From Epichloe hybrida (lineage: Eukaryota; Ascomycota; Sordariomycetes; Hypocreales; Clavicipitaceae): 64,000 nt of DNA. Within the stretch, counting starts at the first letter, position 1. Every line of letters starts with the position of its first letter. Positions 10,948 to 23,715 of this stretch are shown piece by piece. The notes beneath the pieces are model-generated. The model was given only the letters and a program-made list of their open reading frames with translations. It ran no database searches and was not told the DNA's origin. The position numbers and the translations under genes were made by a program. The DNA is taken from NCBI GenBank assembly GCA_019022495.1, contig JAFEKR010000001.1, forward strand, positions 1,054,001 through 1,118,000. The letters run 5' to 3'.

Positions 10948-11224
10948 GGCCCTTTGTAAGAACCCAGAAGGTGTGCTAAATTCCCCAATAGACCAAAAGA
11001 TCTGTCAATACTAGTATTGAAATGTAAGGAGCTAGTTGCTAGCTAGCAACAGCTGTACAGGTGCAGCTCTACGGTTAGGGACTAGTAAAACCACCACGTT
11101 AAATATTTAATGTAATATAATAGAAAGTTATAGTAATTATTAACTAATAGAATTTAATTTAGATTACTTTTATAATAGCTAATAAAGCAATAGAATTAAT
11201 TTTAGCAATATTATATAGGCAATG

Positions 11225-14200
11225 TGTGAGAACAATGGTAGCTAGGCAAGAGGTATGGGGGCTCTAGTATATTAACTAAAGCTTGCTAGGTCTAAGTGTG
11301 TTATGCGTGCGAGTCACTAGCTTATAGCTAGTGGCTCGCTAGCGTTACGTGGACTTAGCCCTAGGGCGTGGCCTATTTATAAGGTATGCTAGTGTACCTA
11401 TATTATAAGTAAGGCCTTATAATTACCCCCTTACTTATAGCTAGGCTTCTAAATAGCTTTTACTAGCTATTCTATAGCTATTTGCTAAGTAATAGCTATA
11501 TTAAAACAATAATAAATAATATATAGTGCTTAACTATAAATATGCCTATAACTCTCTATTACTTTACCTTTTTTATCCTTATATAACTATAGTCTATTCT
11601 TTATAAAATATTATAACCTTTAGATACTACTACTCTTCCCCTATTAGTTACTACTATCTTACTATTAAAATAATAACTATTTACTTAAAGAAGTGCTCTT
11701 ATATATACTATTTATATATAGGATATGCTAAGTTTAAGAAACACTTACTTATTAAGCCTAAGATACCTAAGATTAAGTAACTTTTCCCCTAGGCTTTATT
11801 ATTTAACTTAGCTAAGGCCTATGCCTCTAAGCACTATATCTAGTATAAGAAAAGAGGTAATACCTATAAGACTATAATTTATCCCCTTATTACTTGCTTT
11901 TTCACTCCTTATTACTAACTTTTTATTATAAGCTATGCTTACTATAAAGGGCGATTTTTCTAATTTATTAATAATTTTATTTTAAGTCTAGTTACTTCTA
12001 GACACTATAGAGAATAAAGAGTCTAATAAGCCTATCCCTATGTTTTTAAAGGTAACTTACTACTAACTTACTAAGTGTTATATTAGCCTTATTATAGGCT
12101 TTAACTATACTAATACTACTTATTATATTATATTTAGTTTAACTAGCACTACTAAGGGCTACTAGGTTAGTAATTCTTTACCTCTTTACCTAGTCTTCGC
12201 TTATGTTTTTATATAGGCTATATCTATTATATACTAGTAATATATTATTTCTTAGTAATAACTCTAGGTTACTATGTTTTCTACTACTCCTACCCTTAGT
12301 ATTATAAGTTCCCTTAGTTTTTTGCTATGCTTTTAGTAGGTTTTTACATACTTTTCTATAGGAAAACTATTATAAGGCTATAGCTATCTAGGAGGTATGT
12401 ATAGTTCTTTAGCTTTAGCTAGCTAACCTAGGCTACATAGCCTAGGTAATAGTAATTCACTGCCTTTTTTACACTATAGAGGAGGTAATTAATATAAATA
12501 AAAATAGCGCGAAATATGCTATCTAGGGTAATAAGGTATTAAGCTATAATAGCGCTATAATAGAGAGTTTTCCCCTAGTATTACCTAACCTTTAGGGCCC
12601 TTTTCTTTTGTTTTTCTATAGTAATTCCTAGACTATTAATTAAAGTATAATAGTAGCTAGTGAGGCTAGGCCTTTTCTATAAGAATATTATATCTTTTTG
12701 CCTATAACTTACTTATATCTTACTACTTTTCTTACTAGACTTGTTTTAGTAAAATACCTAAATTACATATTAAGCGCTTTCTATATTCTTTACTATAACC
12801 TATTAGTTATATTTACTTAGCTAACCCTTCTATTTTACTAGGTATTTATTGCTTTCTTAGGTCTTCCTATAGTCCTTAACCTCCTTAACTTTATACTTAT
12901 TATCTTTATTCTCTAAGCCTAGTATTAGCATTTCCTTATCTCTAGTGTCTTTATAGTAATTCTATAGCTCTAATAGGCTAATATAGAATATATTATATAG
13001 CTAACTATATTTTTTAGGTAAAGTAAGTCTATATGCTTATTTTCCTATAGTATTAAGTACTTAAAATAGTCTAATAAATCTAGGGGTTAGCTTTTATTTT
13101 ATATCCTTAAGCCTAATATTCTTTACTAATAGTAGTACTAGGTTACCTCTTTTTAGCGTTAATAGCTAGTAATACTAGTTATAGTACTTTGCTTAAGTCT
13201 TAGTAGCTTTTACCTAGTTTTACTTTAGTTACTCTTTAACTTTATATAGCTTTATAATATATATATAGGCTTTTAGTACCTTCCTTTCTTTAGTCTTATC
13301 CCTAAGAGCTAGGTAAAACTTAGGTAAATAGCCTATAAGGAAATAATTAAAAGAGTAGCCTATAGTTTTATTTACTATATTATTATAGGTAAATTAGGCT
13401 ATTAGAAGTAGCTTAGGCTATATCTATTAGTTATTAGCTATAAAGTATTAGAGGTAATACTTAAGCACTTAGTTTATTCTCTTTATTTACCTATTAGTTT
13501 AGGGGTAAAATGCTATAAAAAGCCTTTACTTTATATATAATAAGTAGCATAGGTCTAACTAGAATTAGCTTATAAAGACTAATCCCCTATTAGATATAAT
13601 GCCCTCTAGTGCCCTAAACCTTAGTTTAATCTTCTTATAGAAAAGCTTTACTAGTTTAGCTATATTAATTATTATAGTTATAGGTAAGAAGATAAAGTAC
13701 TTAGTAAATTAGTCTATAATCACTAGGATTATATTAGTCTCTTATTTACTTACTTAGGTAACTAGTAATCCTATAACAAAATCTATTAAGATTTTTACCT
13801 ATAGTTACTATAGTATTAGCAAGGATTTAAGGCTTCTATATAGGCAATGCCTTCTAGCTACTACTTACTAGTAAACCCTATAGCTTATAATATAGTTAAA
13901 TACTAACTTGCTTATACCTAGCTACTAGAAGTAATGCTTTAATAGCTTAAGAGTGTGTTTAGTCCTAAAGTAACTTACTAGTAAATTATTATAGTGTAGC
14001 TATAGAAGCTCCTATTATAAGATAGGCTCCTAGGGAATAATTACTTAGTCTTAGTATATTAGGAGGCCCCTTATACTATATAACTATAGACTAGCTTTTC
14101 CTTTATCTCTTACTAGGAAATTATTAATCTTACTATTTTACCTTTATAAATCTAGATCTTAATCCTATATCTTCTATAGTAATTACGCTAATAGTTTATT

Positions 14201-17200
14201 TAGCCTAGATTAGTAAGGATTTAGTGGCTTAATAGTCTCCTATATCTCTTATACTATGCTAATATCTTAAATATATATTACCTTCTCCTAGAAATTACCC
14301 TTATTTAGCTAATCTTTTACTAGATTTATAGTAGCTAACTAGCCTCTTAACTAGGCTACTCTAGCCTCTAGAGCTCTCTTTATAATAGCTAGGGCATTTT
14401 CCTCCCTTAAAGGCATCTTACTAAGCCTCTTTACTAAGACTAAGGCATTTTCCTCCCTTAAAGGTATCTTACTATATTTTCTTTAATATATTAAGACTAG
14501 GGTATTTTCCTTCCCTAAAGGTATCTTACTATATTTTCTCTTATATATTAGTATCTTTTCTTTTACTAGTTCTTTAGTAACTACTATTTTCTTTTAAAGC
14601 TCTAGTAAAAGTAACTTATTTATTAAGGGTTTACCTTTATAATTAGACTATCTTAATAGTGTATTTACTAGGTTACTTTTCCTAGGTTTATACCTAATTA
14701 TAAAGTAAAAGAGGTAGAGAAATATATACTATTTAGCCTATCTCTTATTTAGCTTTTATTACTTTATAAAAGTCTATAAGTTATAGTAATTTAATAGGAC
14801 CTTTACTAGGGTTACTATACCTTTAATATAGTATTACTAGTATTTAAATAACTTTACTATAGTAAGTAGCTTTTAATTTACTATACTATAATTATATTTA
14901 GTATTTATAAACTTCCTTAACTAAAATACTATAGGATATTATTAGCCCTTATTATCTTACTAAGATAAGATTCTTACTATTATAAAGACTAAAGTATTTA
15001 TCTTAATACACACTAGCTAACTTAGGTTATAATAATAAAGAAAAGGTGCTTATTAAAAGGTATCTTTTAGCTAGTTAAACGCTAGCTATTCTCTTTCCTT
15101 AAATATAAACTTCCTAGTTTAAATACTATTTTAACTACCTTTTATTAGTATATATAAGGGTACTATAATCCTAGAGTATTAGTAAATAAACCTTTAGTAA
15201 AAGTTATAGAATCCTAGGAAAGACTATATATCTTTAAAGCTTATAAGCTCCTTCTAGTCTTAGATTATATTTACTTTATATATATCTATTAAAATACTAT
15301 TAACTAATAGAATAAACCCTAGGAATTTTACTAATTCCTAGTAAAATAAACACTTTAAGGGTTTTATATATAACTTTACTAACCTTATATATTCTAAAAC
15401 TTCCTTAATATATATAGTGTGCTTCTCTTATATTTTTAAGAAAATAAGGATATTATTTAGATACACTATATAAATAGTATTTACTAGCCTATAAAGCGCT
15501 TTATAAATATAGCTCTAGAAAGTAACTAGTATATTAGTTAGCCTAAAGGGCATTATAAGGTATTTATAGTGTCTATAGTAAGTATAAAATATAGTCTTTT
15601 ACTTATTACTCTCTTTAATATAAATTTAATAGTAAGTATCCTTAATATTAATCTTTAAGAAGTAATAGGCTTCTTAGCACTAGTCTAGGATCTTTAAAAT
15701 TAAGGGGAGAGTATAGTAATTCTTTTATATTACTTTATTAAGTCCTTAATAATTTATATATAGTTAAAGCATTTTATCCTTCTTTAGTATAAATAGGATA
15801 AGTATACTTATAGGGCTCTTAAAGGGTTTTATCTAGCCTTTTTATAGGTTTTTATTAATATATTTACAAAGCTCCTTTAACTTACTTTAGGAGAGAGAGT
15901 AAATTAGTCTATATAGGGGCATAGCCCTAGGTATTAGGTTAATTATATAATTAGTCTCCTTTCTTAATAGTAAACTACTTACCTTATTTACTATAAATAT
16001 ATCTTTAAACTTATATAGTTTCTTAGGGATATCTTTAATAGTTTTATATACTTTTACCTCCTTATTATCTTTAAGGGTAATAAACTTATCTTCTATAACT
16101 TCTATAATAGTATATATAATAGCCTTATTATATATTACCTTTATAAACTTATAAGGAGTTATAAGTAAAAAGGCTATTTTCTTCTTCTTAAACTATTACT
16201 CTTAAGAGTATAAATAAAGATATATATATTCTTTAGTAAGTATATATATCCTAATTAAGATAGGGCTTCCCCTTACTCTTAGGTCTTTATCTATAGCTAT
16301 ATATAGTAGCTTAAGGTCCTTTTCTTTCTTTCTTAAGTCTTTAATAGTAATAAGTACCTTATAAATACTATATTAAGGGACTATAAGGGCCCTTACTACC
16401 TAGAGAATAAGTACTATAGCCTTAGCCTAATTAAGCTTATAGTTTCTTATGAATTTAATGCTAATAATATTAAGCTTAGTGTAGCTATCTAGATTTGCCA
16501 CTATTTTAATATCTTTATGCCTATAAATAGTAACTAGTGTGTGAAATTAATGCTTAATTAGTACCTTAGTATTTAAGGCAAAGGTAAGGGCCTTTACTTT
16601 TACCTTAGGAAGTTTTCTTATTTATCTTAGGGGTCTTTCCTTAGCTTATTATCTTTATTTATAAGGTAGTCTAGGCTATTATAGTTATAATATTATCTCT
16701 TATCCCTAACTTTACTATTATTTAAGTATATAGCTAGGCCCTTTTCCTAGTCTTTATTCCTTTAATCTCTATATAGCCTATAACCTTAGGGTAAGTTATT
16801 TCTATAATATTAGGGATTCTTATATAATCCCTTATCTCTTAAATATTTAGGCTTTTACTTACTCTTTAGCATAGCCTTCTAAAATCACTAGGTAAGTTAT
16901 ATAACTTTCTCTTATATTTTCCTAGTAATAGAAGTATATAAGTTAATATAGTCCTATAGCTTAGGGAGTAACTTTATAAAGAATATAAGGGTATAGGACT
17001 TTTTAGGGGCTTTTTCTAAGTATATCTCTAGTAAATCTAGGAAGATACTAAATTTAATAGGGCTCTAGCCCTTATATTACTTTATGTTCTTAAGCTATAT
17101 AGCTATTTAGGTATTATAGTTTATAGAGTCCTTAAGTAATATAAGTATCTAGGTCTAGAATTTATTCTAATTATCCTTAAGATTATCCTAGCTATTAGCC

Positions 17201-17955
17201 TATTATTTATTAAGGTATTTATCCTATCTTACCCTATAGTTAGTATGTATATAGTTAAGTGTAAAGAGGATCTTTTAGTAATTATATTAGTATTTCTTCT
17301 TTACCTTATTAAAGGTATAGTTTAGGTTATTTATCTATATCTTATACCTCTAGGGGTTTATAAGGTATTAAAGCTTAGTAATATTCTTAACTCTAATCTC
17401 TTAGCTACTATTACTTAAGAAAAGGCTAGCTCTTTACTTACTTTTCCCTTATACTTCCCCTAAGTTACCCCTAATAAGGTTAATAAGCTCTTATTCTTAT
17501 TCTTATAATCTTTAGAGTTTTTCTAGCTAAGTGATTTACTCTAGTATTACTATAGCTTTACTATAAGGGGTAAAGGGTCTTATTATAAGCATAGTTTTAT
17601 TAGTATATAGTGTGTCTTTACCTATAGTATTACCCTTATTTACTTAGGTATAACTCTTATCTATTAGGGTTAGGTTATTATCTAATATTACTCTAGTAAA
17701 TTAAGTAGTTCTCCCCCCTATATTACTCTTAGGTAGCTAGTAAAAGAAGCTTTAGAATTATAAGAATAATAGTAGCTAGGTAAGAGATATAGGGGCTCTA
17801 GTATATTAACTAAAGCTTGCTAGGTCTAAGTGTATTATATATGCAAGTCACTAGCTTATAGCTAGTGGCTTGCTAGCGTCACGTGGACTTAGCCCTAGGG
17901 CGTGGCCTGTCTGTGAGATGCGCTAGTGTACCTGTGTTGTGAGTAGGGCCTCACA
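11225..17955 (-). mobile_element. Gypsy LTR retrotransposon A, RIP-degraded
   Basis: A 6,731-base element inserted in the Copia solo LTR with target duplication CAATG (11220-11224 and 17956-17960). The two 197-base LTRs are 11225-11421 and 17759-17955; both carry the motif CTAGCTTATAGCTAG. A polypurine run (AAGGGGGTAAT, minus strand) lies just inside the low-coordinate LTR, which fixes the direction as minus. A third LTR copy is at 60345-60546. All coding sequence is full of TAA/TAG, mostly where Gln or Trp codons would be expected, as RIP produces. Confidence 0.88.
13240..15950 (-). pseudogene. Gypsy A pol remnant: reverse transcriptase, RNase H, integrase
   Basis: On the minus strand about 15,950-15,250 reads as a degraded Ty3/Gypsy reverse transcriptase: L-Y-I-D-Y followed by GLN, a segment like YKYLIMPFRLTN, and YLNNILIF where the catalytic Y-x-D-D appears as Y-L-N-N, both Asp codons changed G to A. 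RNase H follows. About 13,760-13,240 resembles the DDE integrase core (DYFTKYFIFLP, then SNRGLVFIS). Gag should lie at about 16,900-17,600 but is too damaged to call. The protein cannot be functional. Confidence 0.75.
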
Positions 17956-18577
17956 CAATGCGGCTATTAGATTAAGAGACCTAGCTATCTAGCTAGATTA
18001 AAAAGATCTTCTTTCTCTTATATACTTACTAACTATATTAGTAAATTTAGACTATTAGAAAGGTCTTATAGGTTACTTTATATTTTCTATAAAATTTATT
18101 TATATATAAAATCTAAAAAATTAACTTACTACTATATAAACTAGTAACCTATATACACTAAATTTTAGTCTAAAAATATTTCTATATTAAATAAAAGCCC
18201 TATTTTCTAGCTTTAATTTGCTATATATAAGACTTTTATATAACCTTTAGTTAAAGAGAAAATTACTATTAAAGATAGCTATAGGGTAACCTACGTATAA
18301 GGTAACCTGCTTACCTAATTACTAGTGGCGTGGTTATAGCTACGCTTATAGTTATAATGTAATTAAACAATTTATAATTAATTAGAACATAATTAATTAG
18401 GATTAGTTATTTATATAGTTAGTTATAACTATTAATAGCTATAATGTGGCTATTAATAGTTACTTACATAACTATTAATAGCTATAGTGTAGCTATTAGG
18501 CTTGCAATGCAAGCTAGTAATAAAAAGGTCCTTTAACTAGAAAAGGGCTAAAGATAGGTCTTATTTTTAACAACTAG

Positions 18578-18693
18578 CCGCTGCTAACATTGCACCTTAT
18601 TACAATTGATTATAAGGCCTGTGGTCCCTTTCCGCGGGCCCCGCACACAGCGCCTCACAGCATTGTACGGACGTAAAGACCTAACCATCATAT
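18578..18693. other. Spacer between solo LTR and MITE
   Basis: Non-repetitive, fairly GC-rich host sequence with no recognisable feature. It marks the edge where RIP-type composition stops. Confidence 0.4.
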
Positions 18694-18983
18694 CATCTCT
18701 TTGCTGCCCATAAGGCTACACTTCCGTACTAATATGTGTTATTAGCCAATAAAAACATCGCTATCGCAGATACTTCTAGCCTGCACTAATTCATATTATA
18801 GTATAAATGCTAATAAATATCTAAGTTACAAAGAGTAATATTACACATCTCGTAACCTTACTGTATTAGCACATGCTTTAGGGCCTAATTAAGGGCCTCG
18901 CAGGTTTAGCAAGGTCACCCCCTTTTGCCAGCTAGGAAAAGTGAGTTAGTACGAAAGTGTAGCCTTATGGGCAGCAAAGAGAT
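18694..18983. mobile_element. MITE-like element upstream of VMA9
   Basis: Terminal inverted repeats of 38 bases (18695-18732 and 18946-18983, one mismatch; core TTTGCTGCCCATAAGGCTAC) enclose about 210 bases without an ORF. TCATAT occurs immediately outside both ends (18688-18693 and 18984-18989) and may be the target duplication. It lies about 210 bases from the VMA9 start, so it could affect that promoter. Confidence 0.65.
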
Positions 18984-19194
18984 TCATATTTATTATTATA
19001 AAGTAATGTGGTTGCCTTTGTGATAACTAATATGTAAGCACTCACCTTGAGTTAGTGGAGCGTGGCACGAGTAGAGAACCCGAGACCGCGGGGGATCATG
19101 ACTAAGCACGCCAAGCTTGGAGCCAGATCCCTAAAGAATAGGCAAGCCGCCAATTTCCCATCATCCACGTTGCGAAGTTTTTGAAGACTGAAAA

Positions 19195-19592
19195 ATGGCA
19201 CAAGGGTGAATATTCTCTCTCAGCTGTTCATACTCCAATTTCCAGCTTTTTTTCTAATCCGTCTTGAACACCTTCTAGTTATGCTGTCTTCATTGGCCTC
19301 GCCATCATCGTCGCGCTTTGTGTTGCGTCATGGTTCCTTGCCCCCAAGGGAGAAAACCGGGTGTATGTTCATGAAATCCTGTTCTCTCTGTCGAGGAAAC
19401 TGCATCGCTCCGCTGAGAAGTTTTCATGGTCGATTAACTGACTTGAATTTCCTTGACAGCCTTTGGCGATCCTCTTTGATTCTCTCCATCGTGAGTTGCT
19501 ATCTCATGTGGGCCATTACGTTCCTCGCACAACTGCATCCCCTGATCGAGCCGAAGAGAAATGATTTGAGGGAGGAATTTCTGGGTCATTAG
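19195..19592 (+). CDS. VMA9: V-type proton ATPase subunit e
   Basis: A very small hydrophobic subunit of the membrane Vo sector of the vacuolar proton pump, needed for its assembly in the ER. Three exons: 19195-19205 (ATG GCA CAA GG), 19279-19362 and 19460-19592. The introns are 19206-19278 (GTGAAT..TAG) and 19363-19459 (GTATGT..CAG, with a CTGAC branch site). The product is 75 residues, the normal size. It starts MAQGYAVFIGLAIIV, then CVASWFLAPKGENRV across the second splice junction, LWRSSLILSI, and a second membrane helix YLMWAITFLAQLHPLIEPKR, ending GH. The two helices and the NRVLWR junction fit the family well, which also fixes the 11-base first exon. It is convergent with ARV1 and shows no RIP damage despite repeats on both sides. 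Confidence 0.93.
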
Positions 19593-20014
19593 AGTCTGGA
19601 GAGACGTGGTCAAACTCGACAGGACCATGCTTCACACGATAGTCAAGGTTTCTTTGTACGAACACAATGCGTTTTAAGCTGGAGTTTTTTAGGTTACACA
19701 TTCATTGTAACTGGGAGGCGAATTCGTTTTTCGTTTTCGTTTTGTTTTGTTTTTCGCATGTACACCGACTCGGGCATTCTTTACGACATACGGCGGACTC
19801 GGACCCTTTTATATAATCTTCAATCCGCTACACCTTAGGTTGGCACATCTGAGGTGCCGTAGCAAGTTTCCAATTTACTCTTCGCCCACACGCTTCAACA
19901 GGCATGCCTAAAATGGCTTTTTTGAGACAATTTGTATGGCGCCTTTTTCTAGCTGCAGTCTACCCTTGACGGTGCTTGAATATAACAAGCCCTCGTCGTT
20001 GAATCGTAAGAGTT
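19593..20014. other. Intergenic region between converging VMA9 and ARV1
   Basis: Shared 3' region of the two genes, about 420 bases. It holds a T-rich low-complexity stretch (CGTTTTCGTTTTGTTTTG, near 19,730-19,750). No gene is seen. Confidence 0.5.
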
Positions 20015-21129
20015 CTAGCCGACGGCTAATCGACTAGCCCAATCTCTTGCTAACACAAGTAATGCCCACAGGGCCTTACCATCTGCAGTGACGCTGCCCT
20101 CGCCACTGGAATCTACATCGCCCAATCCTGCACTAATCAGGACCATTCGTCCCATAGCCCACCTAGACGCCGCGCCAGCTATGGCGAGAATGCATGCTGT
20201 GTAGTACTTACAGTCCAGTAAAATGCGAAGAGCTTCAACATTATTCGCAACGACAGCCCAACCTAGTGACCTGGCTGCAGCAGGGACATCATAGTCCCAT
20301 ATGACCATGAGAATAGGAAACAGCTTCGTCGAAGATGACACAAGTAACGCCGTTGATACCGAGTTCGGCCTCGCGTGCTGAGGCATGATGCCCAATGCAT
20401 TCAAGGGGGAGAAAGGTGAGCAGGTGAGGTATCTGATGCTCACGTGAAATACTAGAGTTGACAGGGCACATAGAATCAAGAAAAAGAGGTATTGCACCAC
20501 AATTGGGCGCTGTGCCAAGTTACCCAAGTTGCTTCCTCCGGGTACCACGGCAGGCTGTGACAGCTCCTCAATGCGGGCCCATGTCAAATATACGTCGAAT
20601 AGTAACAAGAGAACGCCGAGACGAATGATGGAAGGCTATTCAAAATAGAGTGTCAGTTGTTGGTAGTACCACTCTACTTCAAGCAGAGGGGAAAGGGGGG
20701 GAACAGATGACGCTATCAAGCCGTCATAATTGAAATGCTGGACCCGACGTGTATCTGTAGTATCACGGCACGTACATCGAACCGGTCGCCGTCTCGCATC
20801 AGCGTATTATGAAGAAGATGTCTGTAGACCTATGGAGGGCAATGCATTCACAGTACGGTCAGCCATCGCGAACTCCAGCCAGCACAGCCTTAGGCAAGGA
20901 ATTCCGGAGGTATGACTAGGCATGTTCTGGACCAAAATACCTGTGGCTTGATCAAGACGAGATCTATGAAGAGCACAACAAAGTCATACTCGACGTATTT
21001 GTCGCAGAAGCGGCCGCAATTGCGACACACAGTTAATCGAATGTTGTGTCCGCTGGACTTGTCACCGGTGCCGGAGTACTGGGTCCATAATGTTTTCACG
21101 GGATATCGACATTCGATGCAGATTGGCAT
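20015..21129 (-). CDS. ARV1: ARV1 sterol/lipid homeostasis protein
   Basis: An ER and Golgi membrane protein needed for sterol distribution, sphingolipid balance and GPI-anchor synthesis. Exon 1 is 21129-20941, exon 2 is 20829-20776 and exon 3 is 20635-20015. The introns are 20940-20830 (GTATTT..TAG) and 20775-20636 (GTACGT..TAG). The product is 287 residues. The N-terminal ARV1 homology domain has the zinc-binding pairs CIEC (Cys4, Cys7) and CRNC (Cys35, Cys38), followed by DKYVEYDFVVLFIDLVLIKPQ. Exon 2 reads VYRHLLHNTLMRDGDRFD, typical of the family. Exon 3 begins PSIIRLGVLLLLFDVYLTWA and carries the membrane helices, with RPNSVSTALLVSS and KLFPILMVIWDYDVP. A stretch after LVFH begins GTGAGC and could be a further in-frame intron; I kept it as coding because it resembles homologous sequence. 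The C-terminal end is less certain. Confidence 0.92.
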
Positions 21130-21484
21130 CTAGTCCGCACGACCGTACCAAGACGGCTGTTGTTGGAGATTTCGTGCCGTCAAAGGGAAATGTTGCTGGC
21201 GCAGTGGAAGAAAGATGACGATGGCATGAACACAGGTGCAACCAGCGTGGTTGTCGGCGGGTCTTGGATGTCGAGGCTTAAGGCGGGTCATCCGTCAGTG
21301 GAAGAGGAAAGGCTCTAAACACCCCCCCCCCTTAGCCCACTTAAACTAGAGCAGATAAACGTGTAGTAGTCAAATTAAAATGCGTAGCAGTAACTATACC
21401 TTAAATAACAAGGTTAATGATTTTGTATTTCTTTTCCTATTGAATGTAGCTAATATATTGGATGTATAATAACAATATTAAATT
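21130..21484. other. ARV1 upstream region, border of the repeat block
   Basis: Normal GC content up to about 21,320, then a C-run and a quick shift to AT-rich DNA before the Copia LTR at 21,485. No gene was recognised. The ARV1 promoter must lie here. Confidence 0.45.
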
Positions 21485-22329
21485 TGTTAAAAATAAGACC
21501 TATTTTTAGCCCTTTTCTAGTTAAAGGACCTTTTTATTACTAGCTTGCATTGCAAGCCTAATAGCTACACTATAGCTATTAATAGTTATAACTAACTATA
21601 TAAATAACTAATCCTAATTAATTGTGTTCTAATTAATTATGAATTATTTAATTACATTATAGCTATAAGCGTAGCTATAACTACACCACTAGTAATTAGG
21701 TAAGCAGGTTACCCTATACGCGGGTTACCTTATAGCTATCTTTAATAGCGAGTTTCTCTTTAACTAGAGGTTATATAAAAGTCTTATATATAGTAAATTA
21801 AAGCTAGAAGATAAGGCTTTTATTTAATATAGGAATATTTTTTAGACTAAAATTTAGTGCATATAGGTTACTAGTTTGTATAGTAGTAAGTTAATTTTTT
21901 AGATTTTATATATGAATAAATTTTATAGAAAATAAAAGTAGCTTATAAGACCTCTCTAGTAGTCTGAATTTACTAATATAGTTAGTAAGTATATAAGAGA
22001 AAGAAAATCTTTTTAATCTAGCTAGATAGCTAGGCCTCTTAATCTAATAGCCGCATTGCCTATATAATATTGCTAAAATTAATTCTATTGCTTTATTAGC
22101 TATTATAAAAGTAATCTAAATTAAATTTAATTAGTTAATAATTACTATAACCTTCTATTACATTATGTTAAATATTTAACGTGGTGGTTTTACTAGTCCC
22201 TAACCATAGAGCTATATCTATATAGCTATTGCTAACTAGTAACTAGCTCCCTATATTTTAATAGGTTATAAGCCTAGCTTCTATTACTATAGATTTCTTT
22301 TAGGTTACTTTATATATAGTTATAGAAGA

Positions 22330-22561
22330 CTTCCCTTCTATAAAAAAGGAAGGACTTATAAGATAAAAGCTATTTCTTTCTATAAAAAAGGAATTATTAT
22401 AGTTACAAAAGTCTTCCCTTCTATAAAATAGGAAGTGTATAAGTAATATAAAAGCTTTCCCTTCTATAAAAAGGAAGTTTAGTAAGTATAAAAGCTTTTC
22501 CCTTTTATAAATAAAAGGAAATTTAGTATAAATAGAAGGCTTCCCTTCTATAAAAAGGAAG
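22330..22561 (+). repeat. Six-unit hairpin array in the Copia leader (copy 1)
   Basis: Six imperfect palindromes of the form CTTCCCTTCTATAAAA..AGGAAG, starting near 22330, 22372, 22413, 22455, 22495 and 22540, so the period is about 41 bases. Stem ends pair in nearly all units. The same array is present at 40358-40587. It lies between the primer site and gag. Confidence 0.85.
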
Positions 22562-22599
22562 ATGAATACTGATTAATAAGGTTAGGAGTAGTTAGCCCC

Positions 22600-23715
22600 T
22601 AATCTTAGTGCGTAAGAGGTTTTAAATAACTAGCTAAAAGAGTAGGTTATTAAGTAATAAGATGCTATTAATCTATTATTATAGAAGCTAGAGGCCCTAA
22701 CTATAGCTATTAATAATAGAGGTATAGAGGGTGTAAAAGCTAAGCTTACTAGTTAAGAATAAGTTTAGTAGCCTATTTAAGAACCTAAATCTAGTTTTAT
22801 ATAAGTAGCCTTTAATAATTTAGTTATTAAGGAATTTAATAAGAGAGTTTATAGCTTCCCTAAGACTACTAAGCTTAAAGGAGCTAAAAGTTTTAATTAA
22901 TAGAAATAGGCCTTAGCTATCTAATTTAAAGCTTTAGGCATGCCTAATTTTCTAGATAATCTAGATATTTCTAGGGTGCTAGGGGATGTTAATTAAGCTA
23001 TTGTTCTTATACTACTAAGAGATAGCTATATAAAAGGCTCCTAAGCCACTATAACTTAGTAAAAATCACCTAAAGAAGCCTATAATTTACTTATATAGTA
23101 GTATTTATATAGCGCTAAAATCTAGAGGGAGTCCCTTTATTCTGAATTTTATAACCTAAATTTTTATAGTTTTAAAAAGACTTTAAAAGCCTTTAATATA
23201 GTCTTTAATAATCTACTAGCTAGATTATTAATTTTAGAGGTCCTAATTAATCTAATAGATTAGGTTAATTAATATCTTTAATCCCTAAAATTAACCTTCC
23301 CTTAGTAAGCTAAGAGGTAATAATTTAGTATATATATAAATAGGGCTATAAGGGCTTCTTTAAATACCCTAAATCTTTAATTTTTAATAGTAAACCTTTT
23401 AGCTAAACAGAGGGATAAGTTATTTACAGTATTTAAAGCCCTAAATTATAAGGCTAAAGACTAAGAAAAGGGTGCTAAAGATAAATAAAAGGCCTCTAAA
23501 GGTTAGAAAAAGAAAAAAGAGAGCTTTAAAGAAAATAAGGGCTTTTCTAATTTTAATAAGAAGAAAAAGAAGTAAAAGGATTAAAAATTAGATAAAAAGG
23601 ATAATAAAAAGCCTATAAAGGGGTCTTTTATGCTAAGAAATTATAACCTTTCTAATAGAGCCCTTAATTTATATAAGAAACCTAGCTCTTATAGGACTAG
23701 TTATAAGAGCTCTAG
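22600..23715 (+). pseudogene. Copia copy 1 gag remnant
   Basis: Parallel to the better-preserved gag at about 40,620-42,009 but with many more TAA and TAG codons. Segments such as FNKRVYSFPKT and LGMPNFLDN are recognisable by comparison with copy 2. It ends at the insertion point of the chromodomain Gypsy element and resumes at 38,438. Confidence 0.75.

Larger units (their letters stand above)
11015..18572 (-). mobile_element. Copia solo LTR, split by a Gypsy insertion
   Basis: The two pieces 11015-11224 and 17956-18572 together form one Copia LTR on the minus strand, matching the LTRs at 39472-40292 and 62637-63431. It ends with the usual TGTTAAAAATAAG start (18572 downwards) and TTTCAATA end (11015). 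The five-base duplication ACTAG flanks it (11010-11014 and 18573-18577), so the whole unit is an insertion that was reduced to a solo LTR before or apart from the Gypsy insertion now inside it. Confidence 0.88.

Noticed and set aside
19206..19592. 128-codon ORF read as one protein
   Set aside because: It begins with GTG inside an intron and runs through a second intron. The conserved VMA9 sequence uses only its last exon plus two exons in another frame.
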